From positions 1 to 17,292 of the forward strand of contig JAJJPM010000078.1 of assembly GCA_032907525.1 (NCBI GenBank): DNA of 17,292 bases, written 5' to 3'. The notes under the pieces are model-generated. The model had not been told where the DNA came from and did no database searches. It was given only the letters and a program-made list of their open reading frames with translations. Numbering within the stretch: position 1 is the first letter of the stretch; each line of letters starts with the position of its first letter. This DNA is from JAHJQQ01 sp032907525 (lineage in GTDB: Bacteria > Pseudomonadota > Gammaproteobacteria > Thiohalobacterales > Thiohalobacteraceae). Positions 6,999 through 12,227 of the stretch are shown here, piece by piece. Made by a program: the position numbers and the translations under genes.

Positions 6999-7030
6999 GT
7001 AGGGTGCGTCGAGGCGCAGCCTGACGCACC
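6999..7030. repeat. GGTGCGTC hairpin repeat, copy B
   Basis: GGTGCGTC and GACGCACC arms flank GAGGCGCAGCCT. On the reverse strand these 32 bases, apart from the last, equal 12108-12139, the repeat upstream of copA. It ends 17 bp from the stop of the Dnr-like gene. Confidence 0.85.
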
Positions 7031-7046
7031 ATGGCCATGCCTTGCT

Positions 7047-7736
7047 TCAGAGCTCCACCAGCTCCCGCAGCCGCGGCAGGTCCTCGAGGACGATGCTGTT
7101 GCCGCGCACCACGATCAGGCCGTCGCGCGACAGCTTGGTGAGGATGCGCGAGAAGGTCTCGGGTTTGATGGACAGGCGCGAGGCGATGATGTGCTTCGGC
7201 GTCGTCAGCACGATCTCCTGTGATTCCATCACGCCTTCGGGCAGTTCGGACAGCAGGAAGCTCACCAGGCGGTAGGTCGCGTTGTGCAGCGTGAGGCTGT
7301 CGATCTCGTTGAGGCGGCGGTGCAGGCGCTGACTCATGTCCGCCATCAGCCGGAAGCAGGTGTCGACCGAATTGCGCAGCAGCTCGCGGAACGTGGCGTT
7401 GGGGAAGGCCAGCAGCCGGCTCTTGACCAGTGCGTCCGCATTCACGGGATAGAACTTGCCGGACATGAACGTCACGGCCTCGGCGAAGGTCTCGCCGGGG
7501 CGGACGATCTCGATGACCTTCTCGTCGCCCTCCTCGGACAGCCGGTAGAGTTTGATCTGGCCCTCCAGCAGCAGATAGAAGCGATCCGCGGGCTGGCCGT
7601 GCTCGAACAGGATGCGCCCCTCCTCGACATTGATCTCCTGCATGGTCTCCATGACCGTCTTGAGCTGCTGTTCGTCCAGGGCGGAGAACAGATAGGTGCG
7701 GCGCAGCCAGGGGATGAATTCGCCGGGATCAGTCAT
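7047..7736 (-). CDS. Crp/Fnr family regulator, Dnr-like
   Basis: Cytosolic transcription factor of 229 residues. Residues about 15-120 form the cyclic-nucleotide-like sensor fold (LFEHGQPADRFYLLLEGQIKLYRL; GETFAEAVTFM), then the dimerisation helix RLHRRLNEIDSLTLHNATYRLVSFLL, then the winged helix with recognition helix SIKPETFSRILTKL (about 189-202). The FAEA and NAT-R segments and the PETFSRI helix closely resemble Pseudomonas Dnr, the haem-dependent nitric-oxide sensor. The single Cys (C127) rules out an Fnr-type iron-sulfur cluster. The E-SR recognition residues predict TTGAT-N4-ATCAA operators, and such a site lies upstream. Start at 7736 follows AAGGAT and fits the family. NO sensing is inferred from similarity. 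Confidence 0.9.
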   Translation of the reverse strand: MTDPGEFIPWLRRTYLFSALDEQQLKTVMETMQEINVEEGRILFEHGQPADRFYLLLEGQIKLYRLSEEGDEKVIEIVRPGETFAEAVTFMSGKFYPVNADALVKSRLLAFPNATFRELLRNSVDTCFRLMADMSQRLHRRLNEIDSLTLHNATYRLVSFLLSELPEGVMESQEIVLTTPKHIIASRLSIKPETFSRILTKLSRDGLIVVRGNSIVLEDLPRLRELVEL

Positions 7737-7762
7737 CGAGGTCGTATCCTTTGGTCGCGGCG

Positions 7763-7783
7763 CCGGCACGCGCTGCGTGCCGG
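7763..7783 (-). other. Perfect hairpin in the leader of the Dnr-like gene
   Basis: CCGGCACGC and GCGTGCCGG pair over nine bases with a GCT loop, 27 bp before the start codon and just upstream of the AAGGAT ribosome site. It could be an RNA structure that affects translation, or a protein-binding dyad. Confidence 0.5.
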
Positions 7784-7798
7784 AGGACGTTTCCGTGG

Positions 7799-7812
7799 TT
7801 GATCAAGGTCAA
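7799..7812. promoter_or_regulatory. FNR/Dnr-type operator in the divergent gap
   Basis: TTGAT-CAAG-GTCAA matches nine of ten bases of the TTGAT-N4-ATCAA consensus. It lies 62 bp before the regulator start and 146 bp before the cytochrome start. The centre at 7805.5 is 29.5 bp from the first base of a TAATGT -10 on the plus strand, which places it at -41.5, the class II activator position. For the minus-strand promoter it would lie downstream of the start site and so could repress. Confidence 0.72.
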
Positions 7813-7834
7813 GGCAGTGGTGCCCGCCGGTTTT

Positions 7835-7840
7835 TAATGT
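7835..7840 (+). promoter_or_regulatory. Candidate -10 of the activator-dependent cytochrome promoter
   Basis: TAATGT keeps the three most conserved -10 bases (T1, A2, T6) and sits exactly where an activator bound at 7799-7812 would need it. Transcription would begin near 7847, about 110 nt before the cytochrome ATG. There is no -35 hexamer, as expected for class II activation. Confidence 0.5.
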
Positions 7841-7877
7841 GCCCCATGACCTGCCTGAGATACGGCGGACGGGCGCC

Positions 7878-7907
7878 ATTATAACCATGGCCGGCGCGTG
7901 GCCCCAA
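7878..7907 (-). promoter_or_regulatory. Candidate sigma70 promoter of the Dnr-like gene
   Basis: On the minus strand a perfect TATAAT (7878-7883) lies 18 bp from TTGGGG (7902-7907). Transcription would start near 7871 and give a leader of about 135 nt that includes the operator and the hairpin. Confidence 0.5.
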
Positions 7908-7958
7908 CTGCGCGCCGGCATAAGCCACTAAGAAAAAAGCGAGATTGGAGCGGATACC

Positions 7959-8444
7959 ATGACGACGGGGCGCGGTTGCGGGGTGTGCTGGGTGCTGCTG
8001 GCGCTGCTGTGCGCGCTCGTCGCCGGTATCGGCTATCGCCTGATCGGCGGTGCTCCGACCGTGACCGCGAGCGACGGACGTGCCGAGATCGCCCTGGCCG
8101 CCGCCGACCGGGACCTGGTGCTGGCCGAGATGCGCGCCTTTCTCGGCGCCGTGCAGGGCATCACCGAGGCGCTCACCCGCGAGGATCTGACCGCGGTGGC
8201 CGCGCAGGCGCGGCCGATGGGACTGGCCGCCATGGGCCAGGTGCCGCCCACGCTGATGCAGGCGCTGCCGCTCGAATTCAAGACGCTGGGACGCAGCGTG
8301 CATGCCGATTTCGATCAGCTCGCACTGGATGCCGAGGAGGTGGGCGATGCCGCCCACGGTCTGCATCAGCTGAGCGCGATCCTGAGCAAGTGCGTGGCAT
8401 GTCATGCGACCTACCGTTTGACGGTGGCCAAGGAGGCGAGGTGA
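7959..8444 (+). CDS. Membrane-anchored monohaem c-type cytochrome, c'-like
   Basis: Protein of 161 residues with an N-terminal membrane helix (about 10-30, VCWVLLALLCALVAGIGYRL) lacking a clear cleavage site, so probably anchored with the haem domain in the periplasm. The rest looks all-helical. The only haem motif, CVACH (C145, C148, H149), is near the C terminus and is followed by ATYR, giving CxxCHxxYR, the pattern of cytochromes c'. There is no distal methionine evident, again like c' cytochromes, which bind NO and CO. GGAG stands eight bases before ATG 7959. It is divergent from a Dnr-like regulator with an operator between, and precedes a thioredoxin-like gene by 3 bp. Overall sequence similarity to soluble c' is weak outside the haem motif. 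Confidence 0.75.
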   Translation: MTTGRGCGVCWVLLALLCALVAGIGYRLIGGAPTVTASDGRAEIALAAADRDLVLAEMRAFLGAVQGITEALTREDLTAVAAQARPMGLAAMGQVPPTLMQALPLEFKTLGRSVHADFDQLALDAEEVGDAAHGLHQLSAILSKCVACHATYRLTVAKEAR

Positions 8445-8447
8445 CTT

Positions 8448-8708
8448 ATGCACGTACAGCTGCTGGTGGCGCCCTGGTGCACGTCCTGTCATCGGGCGGA
8501 GGAGATCTGGCGCCGCGTCTGCGAGCGCCATGCGGTGCCGCTGGAGGTGCTGGACCTGGAAACGCCGGTGGGTGAAGAGACGGCCGGACGCCTGCACCTG
8601 AAGATCATGCCGGCCGTGCTGATCGACGGCCAGCCGCGCGCGATCGGCGTGCAGTCGGAGGACGAGGCCGAGGCGCTGCTCGGCTCGGCTATCGCGCAGT
8701 CCTGCTGA
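8448..8708 (+). CDS. Small thioredoxin-fold protein
   Basis: Cytosolic-looking protein of 86 residues with no signal peptide. It begins with a beta strand and the redox motif APWCTSC (C11, C14), continues with a helix, and has the cis-proline segment KIMPAVLIDG around P55, the minimal thioredoxin/glutaredoxin layout. It probably exchanges disulfides or glutathione-type thiols with a partner. An AGGAGGCGAGG ribosome site overlaps the end of the cytochrome gene and the genes are 3 bp apart, so they are surely cotranscribed. Being cytosolic, it cannot directly reduce the periplasmic haem-site thiols unless electrons cross the membrane. A link to cytochrome maturation or NO stress is possible but unproven. 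The C-terminal QSC adds a third-party Cys of unknown meaning. Confidence 0.85.
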   Translation: MHVQLLVAPWCTSCHRAEEIWRRVCERHAVPLEVLDLETPVGEETAGRLHLKIMPAVLIDGQPRAIGVQSEDEAEALLGSAIAQSC

Positions 8709-8720
8709 GAGCCCGTGAGG

Positions 8721-8819
8721 AAAGGGGGACAGACCCTGGAATGGGGACAGACTTAAGTCTGTCCCCATTCCAGGTAAGTCTGTCCCCATTCCAGGTTCTA
8801 AGTCTGTCCCCTTTCCAGG
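8721..8819. repeat. Palindrome copy 6 with three extra half-copies
   Basis: The central unit, 8735-8774, is a perfect 40-bp palindrome with CCTGGAATGGGGACAGACTT arms, the longest in the window. To its left lies one half-copy (AAAGGGGGACAGAC, 8721-8734). To its right lie two direct repeats of its right arm, 8775-8795 and 8799-8819 (TAAGTCTGTCCCC plus TTCCAGG). The cluster fills the convergent gap between the thioredoxin-like and amidotransferase genes. Confidence 0.92.
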
Positions 8820-8892
8820 CTCTTTCTCCCTCCTCCTGCGGGTGCAGGGGAGGGCGGCTCGTGGCCCGCAGGACGCAGGTTCCAAGGGCCGG

Positions 8893-9591
8893 TCAGGGAT
8901 TGGTGCCGGCGAGCCCGTCCAGCAGCGTGGACATCAGCGTATTGAGCGCCGCGAAGCGCTCCGCCGGGGCCAGCATCTGCGCAGGCGTCTGGATGCACGG
9001 GCCGTCGACGAGTTCGTCCGCGCCGTGTTCGATCAGCGCCGCCGCGCTCTCGGGCGTCGTCTCCAGATGGAACTGCAGGCCGAGGATGCGTCCGTCGACG
9101 GCATAGGCCTGGTGCCGGCAGGCCGCGCTCTGCGCCAGGTGCACCGCGCCGGGCGGCAGATCGAAGGTGTCGCCGTGCCAGTGGAAGGCGTCGAAGCGTT
9201 CGGGCAGCAGGGCGCCCAGCGGCGAACGCTCCGCGCCCGTGGCGCGCGTCACCGGGAACCAGCCGATCTCCTTCTGTCCGTTGCGATACACGCGCGCGCC
9301 CAGCACGTCCGCGATCAGCTGCGCCCCCAGGCAGATCCCCAGCACCCGCCCGCCGGCATCGATGACCTGGCGCAGGAACGCCTTCTCCGCCGTCAGCCAG
9401 GGGTGGGCGTCGATGTCGTGCACGCCCATCGGGCCGCCCATGACGATCAGCAGATCGACCCGGTCCGGGCGCGGCAGGCCGTCGCCTGCGTAGAGATGCG
9501 TGCCGCTCACCTCGTGAGCGCCGCGTCCGATCCAGTCGCGGATGCTCGCCAGGCCCTCGAAGGGCACGTGCTGGAGGAAATGGATGCGCAT
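8893..9591 (-). CDS. Class I glutamine amidotransferase (GuaA N-domain-like)
   Basis: Cytosolic protein of 232 residues, a stand-alone type 1 glutamine amidotransferase domain. It has LLIVMGGPMGVHDID (oxyanion region, about 47-61), the nucleophile elbow GICLGAQL with C87, the substrate-contact segment HWHGDTFDLP, and the catalytic pair in GLQFHLE (H175, E177), so the triad is intact. Such proteins are usually annotated as GMP-synthase-like and their acceptor is commonly unknown. The ATG at 9591 is preceded by AGGAGA; an upstream open frame runs into the PPK2 gene and is spurious. It follows the PPK2 gene by 170 bp on the same strand and may have its own promoter. No partner synthetase is adjacent. 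Confidence 0.9.
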   Translation of the reverse strand: MRIHFLQHVPFEGLASIRDWIGRGAHEVSGTHLYAGDGLPRPDRVDLLIVMGGPMGVHDIDAHPWLTAEKAFLRQVIDAGGRVLGICLGAQLIADVLGARVYRNGQKEIGWFPVTRATGAERSPLGALLPERFDAFHWHGDTFDLPPGAVHLAQSAACRHQAYAVDGRILGLQFHLETTPESAAALIEHGADELVDGPCIQTPAQMLAPAERFAALNTLMSTLLDGLAGTNP

Positions 9592-9761
9592 GCCGGCCGT
9601 TCTCCTGCCTGTGTCTGCCGTTCGCGGGGAGGCGCTGCTGTGCCAGACCGGTACCGCGATCTTCCATCGGGTCCGGCAGTTTATCCGAACCGCCATTACC
9701 TGTAACCCGTCATCGCCTGTAACCCGGCTCCGCGCGCGATGCCGGGCCGTCCGGGGCGCTC

Positions 9762-10643
9762 TCAGATCGTCTCCGTCTCGAGCTTCTTCCGCAGCGCCTC
9801 GAAACGCGCGCGGGTGGCGGCGTCCGGTTCCGGGTAGTCGATGTTCAACTGGCGGAAGGTGTCGACGATGATGCCGGCGACGCAGGCGCGCATGTAGGGC
9901 TTGTCGTCGGCGGGAATGGCGTACCAGGGCGCCCACGGCCGGGAGGTGGCGTTCAGCGCCGCCTCGTAGGCCGCCATGTAGTCGTCCCAGCGCCGGCTCT
10001 TCTCGATGTCGTCCTCCGAGAACTTCCAGTGCTTGTCGGGCTCGCGCAGCCGGTCGAGGAAGCGCTCGCGCTGCTCCCGGCGCGACACGTTCAGCCAGAA
10101 CTTCAGGATGACCGTGCCGTTGCGGGCCAGATGGCGCTCGTGGTCGCGGATGGATTCCAGCCGCTGCTCCCAGAACGCCGCCGAGGGCTGTGCCTGCGGC
10201 AGCCGCTGGGCCTTCAGGTATTCGGGGTGCACGCGCACGGCCAGCACCTCTTCGTAATAGCTGCGGTTGAAAATGCCGATCATGCCCTTGGACGGCAGGC
10301 GCAGGGTCGTGCGCCACAGGAAGTCGTGCTCCAGCTCCTCCGCGCTCGGCTGCTTGAAGGCGTGGACGTGGCAGCCGGCGGGGTCGACGCCGTTCATGAC
10401 GGCGCGGATGGTGCTGTCCTTTCCCGCCGCGTCCATGGCCTGGAAGATGAGCAGCAGCGCGCGGCTGTCATGGGCGTAGAAGCGCCGCTGCAGGTCGTCG
10501 AGTTCGTCGCTCAGATCCTTCAGGCGATCCTTGAGATCGTCCTTGTCCGGTGCCTTCTTCGGTGGTCGCGTCGCTGCCTCGGCGACGCGGAAGCCGCCCT
10601 CGAACGGCACCAGCAACGGATGTTCGCGTGCCTCGAAGCTCAT
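9762..10643 (-). CDS. Polyphosphate kinase 2 family, polyphosphate:nucleotide phosphotransferase (class III-like)
   Basis: Single-domain PPK2 of 293 residues. It uses polyphosphate to phosphorylate nucleoside mono- and diphosphates, acting in the cytosol. The Walker A is FQAMDAAGKDSTIRAVMNG (about 67-85), the lid region follows as EELEHDFLWRT, and the Walker B-type segment is GIFNRSYYEEVLAVRVHPE (about 123-141). Farther on are NGTVILKFWLNVSRREQRERFL, KHWKFSEDD and APWYAIPADDK. These match the branch able to make both NDP and NTP (class III) more than the polyphosphate-synthesising class I. Its ATG overlaps the stop of the MOSC gene by four bases, which implies coupling. Class assignment is by motif memory and could be wrong. 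Confidence 0.93.
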   Translation of the reverse strand: MSFEAREHPLLVPFEGGFRVAEAATRPPKKAPDKDDLKDRLKDLSDELDDLQRRFYAHDSRALLLIFQAMDAAGKDSTIRAVMNGVDPAGCHVHAFKQPSAEELEHDFLWRTTLRLPSKGMIGIFNRSYYEEVLAVRVHPEYLKAQRLPQAQPSAAFWEQRLESIRDHERHLARNGTVILKFWLNVSRREQRERFLDRLREPDKHWKFSEDDIEKSRRWDDYMAAYEAALNATSRPWAPWYAIPADDKPYMRACVAGIIVDTFRQLNIDYPEPDAATRARFEALRKKLETETI

Positions 10644-11332
10644 GTGGAATCGCCCTGCAGGCGTGCGCGCGGGTCGTCCTGCGCCCCCGTCAGCCGGCGC
10701 CGCGCCTTGGCGCGCCAGTTGGCGCTGAGTCCCTCCAGTGCGGCGATGCGGGCCAGCAGGTCGGGGTCGGGCGGGTCACAGTAGGCGGCCCGCATCACGC
10801 GCGCCACGCTGAAACCGGGATGCGGACGGTCCTCCAGCCGGACGGTGTCGCCGGTCGCCGCCTCGCCGGGATCGAGCACGCGGTACAGCCAGCCGCAGCG
10901 CTGCGTGTCCTGGACGCGCCTGGCGAGATCGTCCACGCCGAAGCGCACGTTCAGTTTCCAGCAGGGCGAGCGCGGCTGCGAGACCTGCACCCGCGCCGTG
11001 CCCAGACGATAGACGTCGCCGATGCAGACCTGTGTCTCGTCGAGCAGCGGCGAGCTGATGTTCTCGCCGAAACCGGGCGGCTGCAGCAGATACCCGGGCG
11101 CATCCGGCAGCTCCGCGCGCCAGACGGCGTAATGCCTGGCACTGTAGTGCAGCAGGGCGCGCTCCGGGCCGCCGTGGTTGATGCGGTCGGCCTGATGGTC
11201 GCCGGCCAGGCCGAGCGGCGTGATCGACACCGGACCCGTCACGGGGTGCTTGTCGATGGCGCTGTCGCGGCCGGGCCGCAGCTCCCGTGGTTCCCCCACG
11301 AAGATGCCGGTGATGTGGTCGCTGTCCGTCAT
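10640..11332 (-). CDS. MOSC domain protein (YiiM-like)
   Basis: Cytosolic protein of 230 residues. YiiM-type MOSC proteins bind molybdenum cofactor and some reduce N-hydroxylated compounds. Visible signatures are GDHQADRINHGGPERALLHYS (about 45-64), PPGFGENISS, CIGDVYRLGTARVQVSQPRSPCWKL with the conserved cofactor-thiolate Cys at 124, and a C-terminal helical tail (PDPDLLARIAALEGLSANWR) typical of the YiiM branch. Length is usual. An AGGAG site overlaps the end of the upstream MarC gene, whose stop is eight bases away, and the downstream gene overlaps by ATGA, so the three form one operon. The substrate is unknown. Confidence 0.92.
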   Translation of the reverse strand: MTDSDHITGIFVGEPRELRPGRDSAIDKHPVTGPVSITPLGLAGDHQADRINHGGPERALLHYSARHYAVWRAELPDAPGYLLQPPGFGENISSPLLDETQVCIGDVYRLGTARVQVSQPRSPCWKLNVRFGVDDLARRVQDTQRCGWLYRVLDPGEAATGDTVRLEDRPHPGFSVARVMRAAYCDPPDPDLLARIAALEGLSANWRAKARRRLTGAQDDPRARLQGDST

Positions 11333-11340
11333 GTCAGCTC

Positions 11341-11973
11341 CTAGCCCAGTCCCGGAAACAGCTGCCGCAGGCCGTTGGCGATGAATTCCACGCCGATGGC
11401 GGCCAGCAGCAGTCCCATGATGCGCGACACGATGTTCAGTCCGGTGCGGCCGAGCCGGTCGGCGATCAGCGGACCGGCGCGCAGCGCCATCCAGGTCAGC
11501 AGGGCGAGCGCGAGCGCGATGCCGAGCAGCACGGCGTAATGGCCTGCGCCCTGGCCGCGGTGCGAGTAGATGATGATGGTGCTGATGGCGCCGGGGCCGG
11601 CGAGCAGCGGCATGCCCAGGGGCACGACGGCGATGTTCTCCTTCTCCTCGGCGTCCTGCGCCTCGTCGGGCGTCTGCTTGGCGGGGCTCATGCCGCCGTG
11701 CAGCATGCTGATGGCCATGAGCAGGATGAGGATGCCGCCGGCGACCCGGAACGAGTCCACGCTGATGCCGAAGAAGCCGAGCAGGGCCTCGCCCATCAAC
11801 AGGGCGACCACCAGCACCGTGCCGACGGTGACGGCCGCGCGCAGCCCGGCGGTGTTGCGCTGGCGGTCGGTCTGGTTACGGGTGAGGCTGATGAACACCG
11901 GCACGATGCCGATGGGATTGACGATGGCCAGGAGTCCGATGAAGAACTTGGCGTAGTCGGTCCAGTCGATCAT
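11341..11973 (-). CDS. MarC family integral membrane protein
   Basis: Inner-membrane protein of 210 residues with about six hydrophobic helices. The family signatures LLAIVNPIGIVPVFISLTRN (about 14-33) and GMPLLAGPGAISTIIIYSH are clear, with a charged cytosolic loop (PAKQTPDEAQDAEEKEN) between helices three and four. MarC/YhgN proteins have no agreed function; the early link to multiple antibiotic resistance was not upheld. I take ATG 11973, since MIDWTDYAKFFIGLL is the usual family N terminus. No Shine-Dalgarno is visible and a TATAGA -10-like motif lies only 10-15 bp upstream, so the message may be nearly leaderless. It is the first gene of the MarC-MOSC-PPK2 operon. Confidence 0.9.
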   Translation of the reverse strand: MIDWTDYAKFFIGLLAIVNPIGIVPVFISLTRNQTDRQRNTAGLRAAVTVGTVLVVALLMGEALLGFFGISVDSFRVAGGILILLMAISMLHGGMSPAKQTPDEAQDAEEKENIAVVPLGMPLLAGPGAISTIIIYSHRGQGAGHYAVLLGIALALALLTWMALRAGPLIADRLGRTGLNIVSRIMGLLLAAIGVEFIANGLRQLFPGLG

Positions 11974-12003
11974 GCGCTGGAGTCTATACAAGAAGAACCT
12001 GGA

Positions 12004-12031
12004 CCACAAAGGACACGCAGGACGCAAAGGG
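12004..12031. repeat. CCACAAAGGACAC short tandem repeat
   Basis: Three roughly nine-base units (CCACAAAGG, ACACGCAGG, ACGCAAAGG). Such CCACGGAA/CCACAAAG-type tracts also appear at about 3179-3198, 3282-3302 and 17234-17269. It lies in the gap between MarC and copA. Confidence 0.6.
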
Positions 12032-12049
12032 ATATCATTCGGTTTTCCG

Positions 12050-12150
12050 CGCGCAGCCGCGTAGGGTGCGTCGGCGTAAGCGACGCACCGTGTCCGGCAC
12101 GGAACCCGGTGCGTCAGGCTGCGCCTCGACGCACCCTACGCGGCTGCGCG
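12050..12150. repeat. 101-bp inverted-repeat element of the GGTGCGTC family
   Basis: Perfect 24-bp terminal arms (12050-12073 and 12127-12150) enclose two shorter hairpins: GGTGCGTCG/CGACGCACC at 12065-12089 and GGTGCGTC/GACGCACC at 12108-12135, the latter with a nested AGGC-TGC-GCCT. The arms and the inner stems share sequence, so alternative folds compete. The right half repeats 6999-7030. It lies 77 bp upstream of copA in the divergent MarC/copA gap, which has no other evident content except the short tandem repeat and no recognisable CueR dyad. Confidence 0.88.
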
Positions 12151-12227
12151 GCGGGTGCGTGCATTCCATGTGTTTTGGCGGTCAATTAGGTTTTTTGCGA
12201 CCTGCGCGTTTACAGTTGGTATTCGAT

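Noticed and set aside
9592..10317. Upstream extension of the amidotransferase frame
   Set aside because: It overlaps the PPK2 coding region in another frame; the family N terminus and AGGAGA site fit ATG 9591.
12195..12225. TTGCGA and TATTCG spaced 19 bp before copA, as in CueR promoters
   Set aside because: No CueR-type dyad in the spacer, and transcription would start past the ATG.
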